Counted from the first letter of the stretch, positions 1-8,454 are shown. The stretch is DNA of 64,000 bases from Streptomyces sp. NBC_00341 (GCF_041435055.1 NZ_CP108002.1:4898001-4962000); one strand, 5' to 3'. Numbers and translations are program-made. Notes: generated by a model from the sequence alone, not told the origin.

Positions 1-183
1 GGGCCCCCGCCCGTGGGCCCGGCCCCGACTCCGCGCCTCAGGCCCGGCCGAGGAGTTCCGCGATGTAGCTCTCGCTATTCGCTGACCCCGTTCGGGCGGG
101 AACTCTCCGAGGCGCTGGCGCCGCTGTCCGACTGGGGACACCGCCGCCTGGACCGGCTGGCCGAATCCGCCCCGGCGTCCTGA
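1..183 (+). pseudogene. HxlR-family regulator, 3' fragment
   Basis: The frame beginning at base 1 is open to the TGA at 181-183. From about base 73 the translation reads RYSLTPFGRELSEALAPLSD followed by WGHRRLDRL, which is the typical C-terminal end of an HxlR winged-helix regulator (Y-LT-x-G-x-L then a helix with W). The residues before it (Pro/Gly/Arg-rich) do not look like the rest of that domain. On the opposite strand, bases 38-72 can be read as a gene tail ending YIAELLGRA-stop, so the join near base 70 may be a breakpoint between two truncated genes. The window edge prevents a firm decision between a cut gene and a real fusion. Confidence 0.5.
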
Positions 184-282
184 CCGGGCTCACCTCCTCC
201 TTTCCCGAACCGCGCTTCCTGCCGAGCGGGTTGCCCTGCCGTCTCCCGTATCCAGGTTCGCCCCGGCGGGTTCGGCTGCCAA

Positions 283-304
283 GTACCCACAAAAAGGTGG
301 GTAC
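283..304. promoter_or_regulatory. Perfect dyad GTACCCAC-N6-GTGGGTAC
   Basis: Two perfect 8-base arms flank AAAAAG, ending 17 bases before the start codon of the nitronate monooxygenase-like gene. GTAC-centred dyads of this kind are typical of HxlR operators, and an HxlR C-terminal fragment lies immediately upstream. I infer that this is the operator once used by that regulator, possibly controlling the downstream oxidoreductase. Confidence 0.5.
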
Positions 305-320
305 GGGCGATGCTGGCGGG

Positions 321-1298
321 ATGGAACTGTCGACTGTGTTCACGGAGTTGCTCGGTGTACGGCACCCGATCGTGCTGGCGCCGATGGGCGGATCGGCCGG
401 GGGCGCGCTGGCGGCGGCCGTCTCACGCGGCGGCGGGCTCGGCATGCTGGGCGCCGGAATGGGCGACCCGGACTGGCTGGCCCGCGAACTGCCGCTCATG
501 GCGGACGTGGCGGAGCCGTGGGGCGTCGGCTTCCTGAGCTGGGCGGCGGATATCGGCGCGGTCGAGCGGGTGCTGGAGCACGGGCCCCGGGCGGTGATGC
601 TGTCGTTCGGTGATCCGGGTCCGTTCGCGGGACGCGTCCGTGCGGCGGGTGCGACGCTGATCATCCAGGTCACCGATGTCCAGGAGGCCCGGCAGGCCGT
701 GGACCTGGGCGCCGACGTCATCGTGGCGCAGGGCACCGAGAGCGGTGGGCACGGTGCCCGGCACGGGAGGTCCACCCTGCCGTTCGTGCCGGTCGTGGTG
801 GACCTGGCGGGGCCGGTACCCGTCCTGGCGGCCGGCGGGATCGCGGACGGCCGGGGCGTGGCCGCCGCCCTGGCCCTGGGCGCCGCGGGGGCGCTCATCG
901 GCACCCGGTTCCAGGCCACGGCGGAGGCCCTTGCCGACCCCTCGGCCACCGAGGCGATCGTGCGGGGGAGCGGGCAGGACACGGAGCGCAGCCGCGTTCT
1001 CGACATCGCCCGGGGATCGCGGTGGCCGGCGCAGTACACGGCTCGCACCCTCGGCCACCCCTACCTCGACCGGTGGCGGGACCGGGAGGCGGAGCTCGCG
1101 GCGGACCCCGGGGCCAGGCAGCGCTATCGGGACGACGTGGCCGACGGCGTCGTGCCGCCCGTGCCGGTATGGGCGGGTGAGGGCGCCGACCTCATCACCG
1201 ACGTGCCGCCCGCGGCCGGTCTCGTCGCCGCACTGGCGGCCCAGGCGGCCGACGCCCTGGAGCGGGCGGGGAGGCACCGCGCGCACGAGGGGCGGTGA
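321..1298 (+). CDS. Nitronate monooxygenase-like flavoprotein
   Basis: This encodes 325 residues of a TIM-barrel FMN enzyme of the nitronate monooxygenase (2-nitropropane dioxygenase) family, which oxidises alkyl nitronates; some relatives are enoyl reductases. Visible signs are the N-terminal HPIVLAPMGG phosphate-binding strand, the GTESGGHGARHG loop with the probable catalytic His144, and the AAGGIADGRGVAAALALGA FMN-phosphate motif followed by GTRFQATAEA. The start at 321 is chosen because MELSTVFTELLG is the normal family N-terminus; an in-frame ATG at 231 would add 30 unrelated residues running through the dyad at 283-304. It sits alone, downstream of an HxlR relic, so regulation by such a repressor is likely. 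The native substrate cannot be read from the sequence. Confidence 0.88.
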   Translation: MELSTVFTELLGVRHPIVLAPMGGSAGGALAAAVSRGGGLGMLGAGMGDPDWLARELPLMADVAEPWGVGFLSWAADIGAVERVLEHGPRAVMLSFGDPGPFAGRVRAAGATLIIQVTDVQEARQAVDLGADVIVAQGTESGGHGARHGRSTLPFVPVVVDLAGPVPVLAAGGIADGRGVAAALALGAAGALIGTRFQATAEALADPSATEAIVRGSGQDTERSRVLDIARGSRWPAQYTARTLGHPYLDRWRDREAELAADPGARQRYRDDVADGVVPPVPVWAGEGADLITDVPPAAGLVAALAAQAADALERAGRHRAHEGR

Positions 1299-1319
1299 GC
1301 GGTGAGCGGCCGGGCGGTG

Positions 1320-1949
1320 TCACTCACCGGCCTTCCGCACATGCGGTGTCCCGACCTTCCGCACCCGTGACGTCGCCGCGGTGACGGGCCGGCCGCTCCG
1401 GTCCAGAACGCGGAAGCGGGGCACGTCCCGCCCGCCGTCGTCGACCAGGACGGAGTGGTCCTCGCCGGGAGCGAAGGCGTGCCGCTCACCCCACTGCCTG
1501 AGCGCGACGACGACGGTGAACAGCTCCTGGCCGGACTCGGTCAGCCGGTAGGTGTGGCGCTTGGCCCCGGGCGGGGTGCTCGTGGCCAGGATGCCGTGCG
1601 CGGTGAGCTTCCGGAGCCGGTCGCTGAGGATGTTGCGGGCGACGCCGAGGCGGTTGCGGAAGTCGGTGAACGACGCCGCGCCGTCCATCGCGTCCCGGAC
1701 GATGAGCAGGCTCCAGCGGTCGCCCACGAGATCGACCGTGCGCGCGACCGGGCACGCGGGATCGGTCCAGTCCTGCTCGGCCCAGCTCCGCTCGGTCCGT
1801 TCCTGCTCGGTCCAGCTCCGCTCGGTCCGTTCCTGCTCGGTCCAGCTCCGCTCCGTCCGTTCCTGCTCGGTCCAGCTCCGCTCCGTCCGTTCCTGCTCGG
1901 TCCGGTTCTGCTCCGTCCACTCCTGCTCGGTCGGTACCGCGTCCGTCAT
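1320..1949 (-). CDS. HxlR-family regulator with repeat N-terminus
   Basis: This encodes a 209-residue winged-helix regulator of the HxlR type. The core reads CPVARTVDLVGDRWSLLIVR, then FTDFRNRLGVARNILSDRL (recognition helix) and the wing GAKRHTYRLTESG. Its Cys is the conserved position used for electrophile sensing in some relatives. The first 65 or so residues are unusual: five near-identical decapeptides of the type TEQERTERSW, encoded by a 30-bp tandem repeat. The start is set at MTDAVPTEQEW (1949); longer in-frame starts would run through the operator region. It is divergent from the MFS exporter at 2050 and probably represses both from the two dyads between them. Confidence 0.88.
   Translation of the reverse strand: MTDAVPTEQEWTEQNRTEQERTERSWTEQERTERSWTEQERTERSWTEQERTERSWAEQDWTDPACPVARTVDLVGDRWSLLIVRDAMDGAASFTDFRNRLGVARNILSDRLRKLTAHGILATSTPPGAKRHTYRLTESGQELFTVVVALRQWGERHAFAPGEDHSVLVDDGGRDVPRFRVLDRSGRPVTAATSRVRKVGTPHVRKAGE
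1771..1920. repeat. Five 30-bp tandem repeats inside the HxlR gene
   Basis: Five consecutive units (1771-1800, 1801-1830, 1831-1860, 1861-1890, 1891-1920) each begin TCCTGCTCGG, with partial units on both sides. The period is a multiple of three, so each unit adds ten residues to the regulator without breaking the frame. Units differ at only a few bases, which suggests recent expansion by slippage or unequal crossing-over. Confidence 0.95.
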
Positions 1950-1963
1950 CGGGCCCCCTATGA

Positions 1964-1978
1964 GTTTCAGATTGAAAC
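1964..1978. promoter_or_regulatory. Candidate HxlR operator O1 (GTTTCA-GAT-TGAAAC)
   Basis: A perfect 6-base dyad around GAT lies 15 bases upstream of the HxlR start codon. A second, nearly identical site lies 50 bases on, toward the MFS gene. The pair sits in the 100-bp divergent promoter region, as expected for an autoregulated repressor that also controls the exporter. Confidence 0.55.
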
Positions 1979-2014
1979 CATTGTGCCTCGCGCGGCGGTG
2001 TCCTACTCTCAAAC

Positions 2015-2032
2015 GGTTGCAGATTGAAACCA
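2015..2032. promoter_or_regulatory. Candidate HxlR operator O2 (GGTTGCAGATTGAAACC)
   Basis: This second copy shares CAGATTGAAACCA with O1. Its outer GGTT/AACC arms pair, but the inner left arm has changed (GCA for TCA). It ends 17 bases before the MFS start, so a bound repressor would block that promoter. Confidence 0.5.
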
Positions 2033-2049
2033 ATCGAGGGGTGGCGGGA

Positions 2050-3267
2050 ATGCCGTCGACAATCACACGCGGTCAACGGTTCGTCCTGGCGGCGGTGTGC
2101 GCGGTGGCGGTGTCCACGATCTACGCCATCCAGCCGGTGCTGGAGTCCGCTGGCGGCGAACTCGGCCTGGCCGGACCGGAGCTGGGACGGCTGGTCGCGG
2201 CCGGCCAGCTCGGCTACTTCGCCGGGCTCGTCCTGCTGGTGCCCCTCGGGGACGTACTCGACCGGCGCACGCTGATCGTCGGGCATCTGATCCTCACCGG
2301 AACGGGAGCGGCGATCACGTCCCTCGCCCCCGGCGGGATGGCGGCCGGGGCAGGCCTGGCGCTCGCGGGCCTGTTCGCGGTGGTCGTGCAGATCACGGTC
2401 GCCTACGTCGCGGCCACCTCGCCCCCGGGGGAGCGCGGCCGCAACATCGGCACGGTCACCTCGGGGGTGGTGCTCGGGATCCTCGGCGTCCGGCTGCTGG
2501 CGGGCGTACTGGGGGACAGCCTCGGATGGCGTTCCGTCTACGCCGTACTCGCGGTGCTCTGCCTCGCTCTCGCGCTGTTCGCGCACCTGACCCTGCACCC
2601 CGACGTCCGGCCCGCGCGGGCCCGTTACCGGGATGTCCTGGCCACCGCGGGACGCCTCGTCGCCACCGACCGGCTCCTCCTCGGCCGCGGGCTGATCGCG
2701 TTCTTCCTGTTCGCGTCCTTCGGCACCCTGTGGAGCGGGCTGGCCCTGCCGCTGGGGGCCGCGCCGTGGCACTTCGGTACGACGGTCATCGGGCTGTTCG
2801 GCCTGGCCGGCCTCATCGGCGCGGTGGCCGCCGCACGCGCGGGCAGCTGGGCCGACGCGGGGCACGCCCACGCCGTCACCGGCTGGTCGCTGGCGCTGCT
2901 GGCGGTGTCCTGGACGCTCACCGCCTGGACGTCCCCGGGCCTGTGGCCGCTCATCACGGGCGTCGTACTCCTCGACTTCGCCGTCCAGGCGGTGCACGTG
3001 AGCAACCAGCACCTCCTCACGGCCGCGCACCCGGAACGCTCCAGCAGCGTCATCGGCGCCTACATGGCCTTCTACTCGCTCGGCTCCGCCCTCGGCGCCA
3101 CCACCACGACATGGGCGTACGCCGCCGCCGGCTGGCGGGCCTCCTGCCTGCTGGGCGCCGCCTACGCCGTCGCCGCACTGGCCGTATGGGCGCTCGCCCG
3201 CCGCACGAGCGCGTCCCCCCGCCCTTCCGCTTCGGTAGGGCGCTTCGGTAAAGGGGTGGCTCGGTAA
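2050..3267 (+). CDS. MFS exporter (DHA-type)
   Basis: This encodes a 405-residue major facilitator protein with twelve predicted hydrophobic segments in two halves. The loop-2 signature GDVLDRRTLIV (variant of G-x-x-x-D-R-x-G-R/K) is near residue 75, and motif C-like glycine-rich segments (GVVLGILGVRLLAGVLGD) are in TM5. It most resembles drug/metabolite:proton antiporters of the YnfM/AraJ kind. The ATG at 2050 follows a GAGGGG-type ribosome site. The gene is divergent from the HxlR regulator, a common arrangement for an inducible exporter. Its 3' end carries a 24/25-bp tandem duplication around the stop codon. The substrate is unknown. Confidence 0.88.
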   Translation: MPSTITRGQRFVLAAVCAVAVSTIYAIQPVLESAGGELGLAGPELGRLVAAGQLGYFAGLVLLVPLGDVLDRRTLIVGHLILTGTGAAITSLAPGGMAAGAGLALAGLFAVVVQITVAYVAATSPPGERGRNIGTVTSGVVLGILGVRLLAGVLGDSLGWRSVYAVLAVLCLALALFAHLTLHPDVRPARARYRDVLATAGRLVATDRLLLGRGLIAFFLFASFGTLWSGLALPLGAAPWHFGTTVIGLFGLAGLIGAVAAARAGSWADAGHAHAVTGWSLALLAVSWTLTAWTSPGLWPLITGVVLLDFAVQAVHVSNQHLLTAAHPERSSSVIGAYMAFYSLGSALGATTTTWAYAAAGWRASCLLGAAYAVAALAVWALARRTSASPRPSASVGRFGKGVAR

Positions 3268-3291
3268 GGCGCTTCGTAAAGGGGTGGCTCG
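3239..3291. repeat. Tandem duplication across the MFS stop codon
   Basis: Copy 1 is 3239-3263 and copy 2 is 3268-3291, separated by the gene's TAA. They are identical except for one missing G in copy 2. Both begin GGCGCTTCG and end GGGGTGGCTCG. This is one of seven such gene-end duplications in the window. Confidence 0.85.
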
Positions 3292-3296
3292 ATCGC

Positions 3297-3932
3297 GTGT
3301 CGGAGAGCCAGAATCCTGTGATGCGACAGGCTCACGAGGACACCGAACTGCGGGCCCTGGTCCGCCGCTACGTCACGCCGGAGCGCCGCTACCTGAAGCT
3401 CGGCGGCGGTGTGCTGACCATGCCGGATCCCGCGTACGGCCGCTTCGCGCGAGCTCTCGGGGAGGACGCGGGACTCGTCACCCCACATGAGATCGGCACG
3501 CTCCTGGAAGGAGGATGGCGTGAGCGCAGGACCGCTGCCTGGCTCATCGCGGTCTCCCGCCGTACCGAGTTCCGTGAACGCCTCGGAGAACTCCTGCTGG
3601 AGAGCGAGGTCTGCTGCGTGGGGCCGGCGTACTGCGTGGCCCTCGCCCGCTTCGGCACACCGCGCGACGCCGAACTACTGGCCGCCTACCTCGACCGCTA
3701 CCTTCGCCGCCCGGACCTCGGCTACGACCAGATCGTGGTCATGGGCGCCCTCGTGTTCATCGGCCTGGACCTCGGGGAGGACCACGCCGCCCGGTTCCTG
3801 GTCCCGGACGGCCTGTGGCACCAGTGGCTCCGCGACGCAACCCACGTGCAGCCCACCACGGACCCCGCCACCTGCCTGAGCCTGATCCGCAGGCTCTGCG
3901 CCTTCGCCGACGAATGCGCCGGACTGCGATGA
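3297..3932 (+). CDS. DUF6000-like protein
   Basis: This encodes 211 residues and is soluble, with no signal peptide. The centre reads WRERRTAAWLIAVSRRTEF followed by LGELLLESEVCCVGPAYC and ARFGTPRDAELLAAYLDRYL, a pattern I associate with the Streptomyces DUF6000 family (from memory). The repeating helices suggest a small alpha-helical fold. The start is GTG 3297 or ATG 3321; the former is taken because it follows directly on the duplicated MFS tail, but the latter is equally possible. Function is unknown. Confidence 0.7.
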   Translation: MSESQNPVMRQAHEDTELRALVRRYVTPERRYLKLGGGVLTMPDPAYGRFARALGEDAGLVTPHEIGTLLEGGWRERRTAAWLIAVSRRTEFRERLGELLLESEVCCVGPAYCVALARFGTPRDAELLAAYLDRYLRRPDLGYDQIVVMGALVFIGLDLGEDHAARFLVPDGLWHQWLRDATHVQPTTDPATCLSLIRRLCAFADECAGLR

Positions 3933-3953
3933 CTGCGGCCCCCACGGTCGCGC

Positions 3954-3996
3954 CGGAAGGCGGTGTCACCGGTCGAGCCGGTGGCACCGCCTTCCG
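3954..3996. terminator. Bidirectional hairpin terminator
   Basis: Arms 3954-3972 and 3978-3996 pair over 19 bases with one mismatch around the loop TCGAG. The hairpin lies between the 3' end of the DUF6000-like gene and the convergent LAxTG-protein gene, so it can serve both strands. Confidence 0.8.
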
Positions 3997-4035
3997 CCTG
4001 CACTCCGCGCGGCGACCGTTGCGCCGTGGGAGCGT

Positions 4036-4078
<43 letters not shown>

Positions 4079-4118
4079 AAGCAAAAGCAACAGCCCCAGC
4101 CGCGACCGCGGGTTGGTG

Positions 4119-6515
4119 TCAGCCGGTGGTGGTGTCCGCCTTGCGCCGGCGCATCCACCACGCCAGTGCTCCGCCTGCCACGACGGCGGCAGCTGCGATG
4201 GCGCTGATCAGGCCGACCGGGACATCCGACCCGGTGTGGGCGAGGTCGCCGTCAGGGTCCTTCGCCGGGGGCTGGGTCGGCTTGCCGGTGTCACCGGAGC
4301 CCGGGGTGGTGGGGTCCGGCGACGGCGTCGACGGGGCGTCCGTCGGCGTCGGCTTCCCTGTGTCCGTGGGGGACGGGGTGGGGTCGGGCTTGGCGCCGTC
4401 GGTCTTCGCGGACCCGCTCCCGCCGAGCAACGTCACGTCGGCGTCCCGCTCGGAGGTCTGCGCCCGCACACTGTCCTTGGTCGTCTGAGGAAGACGCCGG
4501 TGCTGGAGCTGGAACTCCGCGTGGGTGACGTTGCGCTTGGGGGCCTTGGAGAAGTCGACGCCGCCGACGAAGAAGGTGTAGACACGTCCGTCGCCGAGGG
4601 GCCACTCGTAGGTGAAGTCGCCCTCGGTGAAGGACTTCACCATCTCCTTCCATACGGTGCGGCTGTCCCAGTCGGCGTTCTCACCCCGCAGCGGCCACCG
4701 CTTGAGGTTGTTGCTGTTGATGATGGGCCGGAAGTCGGTGGGCTTCTTGGCGTCCTGCTGCCGGATCCACTCGGCGGCCACCCGGGACTTGTAGACGCGG
4801 CGCAGGTCGGCGTACTTCTTCTCGGTGTTGACCTGCTTCTCGACGTGCGGAACGAGGTACTGGCTGATCAGCTGGTGGCTGCGCTCCTTCTCCGCCTTGC
4901 TGAGCTTCTTCGAGCAGTCCTCGCCCTGCACGGGGGTGTCGAAGTCCATCGCCGCGTGGTTGAGCTTGAGCGGGGCGTCGAGGATGTAGATGCCGCCGTC
5001 CTGCTCACGGACCTTCGCCCGGCCGGGAACGATCCAGTTGCGGCCGGATCCCCAGCACGGCACCCCGTCGACCTTGGGGGCGGCGTTCATGAACTCCTTG
5101 CCGGGGGACTTCTTGGGGTCCATGGCGCGGGAGAAGTCCCGCTTCATCTCCATGTCGGCCTCAAGAAGGACGCGTCCGGCGTCGGTCCCCCCGAACCCCT
5201 TGTCCATGATCTTGTCCGGCTGATCCGGATTCAGGTTCACCCACTGCCGGTCGGGGGTGAGGGCCAGCCAGGTGAACAGGGCGTCCGAGGCCAGTTCGAG
5301 CTTGGCCTCCCCGCCCCAGCCGGGGTTGTTGTCCTCGTCGGGCATGAAGTCGGCCTTCATGCTGTAGTCCAGCCCTTTGCCCTTGACGGGGCTGCCGACG
5401 TACTGGAGCTCCAAGGTGGAGAAGTCGACGCCGCCGGGACCGCGTCCGAGGGCGCCGCGAGTGTTCATCTGGTTGTACTGGTTCTGGATCTGCCGCGCCT
5501 GCGCCGGGTTCCTCCCGGATTCGTAGGCCGTGGAGTTGATCGGGCCCTGGGTGCCGGTATTCGGTCGAGGATTGAACACCGGATAGGTCTTGGTGTACTT
5601 CGTCTGCGGCCACAGGCCCTTGGCCGTCGCCCGCCGCTCCGCGATCCGGATCGGGTTGTTGCCCGAGCCCCGTTCGGCGCGCAGCTTGGCGTTCTCCGCC
5701 GCGTACTCCCTGGTGGTCGCCCTGTTGGGCTTCTCCCCGGCGAACATGGTGAACTTCGACTTCGTGAAGTCGTACTTCGCGTCCCTGTGGCGAAGAATGA
5801 TCTTGTCGTTCTTGAACTGGGTGGTCTTCCGCTTGCCGTCGGCCTTGAACTCGCCCAGATCGCCGGTGCGCTGGTTGTAGGCGTCGTAACGCCTGGACGC
5901 GATCTTGTTGCCGTTCTTGTCGAAGATCTCGACCTTCACTTCACACTGCCAGTCGGGGCCGACGAGGTTGAAGTCCTGGACGGCCTTCCGCTCGAAGACA
6001 CCTCCCTTCTCCCGGGAGTGCTGGGCGCCGATCAGGTTCTGCGGCACCCACGACTTGAACGCCTTCGGAGACGGCTTGCCCTGGATGTAGCGGGCATAGC
6101 GGGACCAGATGGCGCGCTTCATGTCCTCGGGGTTCCGCGACGCGCGATAGGCGGAATCCCACTTCTTGACGTCCGCGTCGGTGTTCCCGACGCTGTTCAG
6201 GTCGGCGCGGGTCGGTGCGGGGACGTTCTCGAAGCCCTTGAACTCGAGGTTGAAGTAGTACTCCTCGTCCGCACCGCCCTTGACCCAGTGCTGCTGGCCC
6301 GTGGGGGCTCCGGAGTTGTCCGGGGTGCGGGGGAGCGTCTTGCCGAGGTGCATCTTGTCGCAGCGTCCGCCGGACGTGACCTTGGCGTAGTCGCCGGGCG
6401 CCGCGTTTGCGGTGCCGGTGACGCCGACGAGCATCATCCCGACCGCCGAGGTGACCGCGAGGCAGGAAGCCAGGCGTCGCCGGAGCCGGGTACGGATGGA
6501 TAACTGTGGTCGCAT
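4119..6515 (-). CDS. Large secreted protein with LAxTG sorting signal
   Basis: This encodes 798 residues. An N-terminal signal peptide (RRRLASCLAVTSAVGMMLVG, cleavage near TANA-AP) is followed by a long hydrophilic ectodomain, a Pro/Thr/Asp-rich wall-spanning stretch, and LAHTG at 758-762. After that come a hydrophobic helix and the MRRRK tail. This is the architecture of a class E sortase substrate, the sortase class that in Streptomyces uses LAxTG, so the protein should be covalently wall-anchored. The ectodomain contains an ADMEMKR segment and GVDFSTLELQYVG, which recall conserved stretches of uncharacterised bacterial surface proteins, but I assign no domain. No sortase gene is in the window. 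It is transcribed alone, convergent to the DUF6000-like gene. Confidence 0.82.
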   Translation of the reverse strand: MRPQLSIRTRLRRRLASCLAVTSAVGMMLVGVTGTANAAPGDYAKVTSGGRCDKMHLGKTLPRTPDNSGAPTGQQHWVKGGADEEYYFNLEFKGFENVPAPTRADLNSVGNTDADVKKWDSAYRASRNPEDMKRAIWSRYARYIQGKPSPKAFKSWVPQNLIGAQHSREKGGVFERKAVQDFNLVGPDWQCEVKVEIFDKNGNKIASRRYDAYNQRTGDLGEFKADGKRKTTQFKNDKIILRHRDAKYDFTKSKFTMFAGEKPNRATTREYAAENAKLRAERGSGNNPIRIAERRATAKGLWPQTKYTKTYPVFNPRPNTGTQGPINSTAYESGRNPAQARQIQNQYNQMNTRGALGRGPGGVDFSTLELQYVGSPVKGKGLDYSMKADFMPDEDNNPGWGGEAKLELASDALFTWLALTPDRQWVNLNPDQPDKIMDKGFGGTDAGRVLLEADMEMKRDFSRAMDPKKSPGKEFMNAAPKVDGVPCWGSGRNWIVPGRAKVREQDGGIYILDAPLKLNHAAMDFDTPVQGEDCSKKLSKAEKERSHQLISQYLVPHVEKQVNTEKKYADLRRVYKSRVAAEWIRQQDAKKPTDFRPIINSNNLKRWPLRGENADWDSRTVWKEMVKSFTEGDFTYEWPLGDGRVYTFFVGGVDFSKAPKRNVTHAEFQLQHRRLPQTTKDSVRAQTSERDADVTLLGGSGSAKTDGAKPDPTPSPTDTGKPTPTDAPSTPSPDPTTPGSGDTGKPTQPPAKDPDGDLAHTGSDVPVGLISAIAAAAVVAGGALAWWMRRRKADTTTG

Positions 6516-6709
6516 ACGTGTCCCTGGTCGTGGGGGCCATGGGACCTGGATGGTTCGGGCGGGCGGCTGGTCGGGCCCCCGTGTCAGCTTTCACCGACCG
6601 CCGTTCAACACACTAGGGGTTCCCAACGCCTGTGTTTCAAGGGGTTGTTGGGCGTTTCGGGCGCCAGTTCAACAGCCCGGCGACACTGGTTGGCACTACC
6701 GTCGACGGC

Positions 6710-7279
6710 ATGACCGAACCTGACGAGACGTACGACCCGACTCGGCACCCGGACCTGCTCAGGTGGATAGAAGAGCGCCGGGACGCACACGAAGAGTGGG
6801 CCGAACAGACCCCCTTCGCAGACGCGTTGGACTTCGCCCCGTCCTCCTTGGAGGCCCTGGACGAGTTGGTCCGGCAGACCGCGAACAGCATGGAGGAGGT
6901 CACCGACCAGCGTATGGCGCCCTTCTTCCAGGGCGCGATCTGGTACGTGGGAGAGGTGTTCTGCCGTCACCGGAAGATGGTGTGGAAGTACATCCCCGAC
7001 ATCGTCAGCGGGGATCTGGAGCCGTTCTTCGGCGCGGCCGGGGAGACCTCCACGCTCGATCACCCCTGCGTCGGTGCCCCCGCCGACCCGGAGAGCTATC
7101 TGTACCCGCTGAACATGCTGCGCCGGATCCTCCTCACCGAGGACGAAGTCGGCAACCCGGTCGAGGAGACGCTGTCGTCGATCTTCGCCAACCCCTTCGA
7201 CGAGGACGAGGACGAGGACGATGAGGACGACGACGAGGATGACGGCGAGAGGCTGGACGCAACCGGTAGTTGGGTATGA
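6710..7279 (+). CDS. Hypothetical protein with acidic tail
   Basis: This encodes 189 residues with no signal peptide and no recognised domain. The body is mixed alpha/beta with several Trp/Tyr (AIWYVGEVFCRHRKMVWKYI). The end is a run of Asp and Glu encoded by GAC/GAG/GAT codons at about 7199-7246, then GERLDATGSWV. The start MTEPDETYDP (6710) is preferred over an in-frame codon at 6632 because the upstream residues are atypical. Such acidic-tailed proteins often act as interaction or SMI1/KNR4-like immunity partners, but that is only a suggestion. It has no operon partner. Confidence 0.7.
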   Translation: MTEPDETYDPTRHPDLLRWIEERRDAHEEWAEQTPFADALDFAPSSLEALDELVRQTANSMEEVTDQRMAPFFQGAIWYVGEVFCRHRKMVWKYIPDIVSGDLEPFFGAAGETSTLDHPCVGAPADPESYLYPLNMLRRILLTEDEVGNPVEETLSSIFANPFDEDEDEDDEDDDEDDGERLDATGSWV

Positions 7280-7491
7280 CACCGGCCCCCTTGCCCGGCC
7301 GTCCAAGCAGACCGTCGGGTGCCCAGAAGGGCAGTTCGTCGGCTTCCGACGGCTCTGAGTACCCACGTACCCAGCGGCCGAGGAGGGTGACGCGGAGCGA
7401 CTCCAGGCTTGCTGGAAGGGCTGGGCCGCACGGCCGTCGGTACCTGCAAAATCCTTCGTCCGTGCCGCCGCCCGGATGATGAGGTGGCACG

Positions 7492-8454
7492 GTGATGAAC
7501 CACGAGGGGACCGCGACCGTCCGGCCGTCGACGCTGGCTTGGGTGGGTCGGCACCTGGAAGCCGGCGAACGGGTCGTCGGAGCCGAGGCGCTGCACGGCG
7601 GCATCACCGCCGAGATGCGGAGGCTGGTCATCGGCGCACGGGACGGACGCACCCGTGACCTGGCGCTGCGGAGCTACGTCGACCCGTTCTACCTGGAGAA
7701 CGCCGAGGACGGGCTGATCGGGGAGGCCGGCGCTCTGACCTTGCTCGCGGGGACCGGTGTGCCGGCTCCTTCGCTGGTCGCGGTTGATCCGACCGCCGCG
7801 CAGTGCGCGTATCCGTCGCTCCTGATGACCCATCTGGCGGGCCGGACGGTCCTGGACGACAGGGGAGTGGAGGCGCGCGTGCGCCTGCTGGCCCGTCAAC
7901 TCGTCGCGATCCACGCGGTGCGCCCCGCTGAGCGGCCCCGGGAATATACGACGTTGACGACCGCCGACACCGTCGTGGTTCCCAGGGGCGGCGACGCGGA
8001 CGTATGGGCCGCGGCGATCGAAGTGATCCGCAGGCCCGCGCCACCCTATGAAGGGCGCTACCTGCACCGGGACTTCCAACCCGGCAACGTGCTGTTCGAC
8101 GTGTCGCCTTCGAACCCGGAAGGCGCTCGGATCACCGGCGTCATCGACTGGGCAGGACCCTGCTGGGGCCCGGCCGATCTCGATGTGGCGCACTGCTCCG
8201 TCAATCTCGCGCTGCTGCACGGCCCGGCTTGGGGGCTGCGGTTCGCCGAGGCGTACGAGGAAGCCGGCGGCGTGCTGGCTGCGAGCGGGAGCGAGCGGCT
8301 GTACTGGCGGGTGCGGGACGCGCTGGCCGCCTCGGAGGAAGTGCGGTCGGTGTCGCAGCCGTGGCGGGAGGCCGGGAGAACAGAGCTGACGACGCGAGCG
8401 GTGGAAGACCGGCTGGATGCCTATGTCACGGCCCTGATGGACGCGCCGGGCTGA
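7492..8454 (+). CDS. APH-fold phosphotransferase
   Basis: This encodes 320 residues of the aminoglycoside phosphotransferase/choline kinase superfamily. The catalytic loop HRDFQPGNVLF has Asp194, and the metal-binding VIDWAG has Asp219, followed by PADLDVAHC, which is standard for the family. The N-lobe has a weak nucleotide loop (GGITAEM) and the ALRSY strand with few lysines. The start is GTG 7492 or ATG 7495, both behind GAGGTGG. The substrate cannot be told; most such chromosomal Streptomyces kinases are not resistance enzymes. It is the last gene before the left end of the transposon-like element at 8508. Confidence 0.85.
   Translation: MMNHEGTATVRPSTLAWVGRHLEAGERVVGAEALHGGITAEMRRLVIGARDGRTRDLALRSYVDPFYLENAEDGLIGEAGALTLLAGTGVPAPSLVAVDPTAAQCAYPSLLMTHLAGRTVLDDRGVEARVRLLARQLVAIHAVRPAERPREYTTLTTADTVVVPRGGDADVWAAAIEVIRRPAPPYEGRYLHRDFQPGNVLFDVSPSNPEGARITGVIDWAGPCWGPADLDVAHCSVNLALLHGPAWGLRFAEAYEEAGGVLAASGSERLYWRVRDALAASEEVRSVSQPWREAGRTELTTRAVEDRLDAYVTALMDAPG

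Noticed and set aside
7199..7246. GAC/GAG tract as a non-coding repeat
   Set aside because: It is in frame as the acidic tail of the gene at 6710-7279 and ends with a normal stop.
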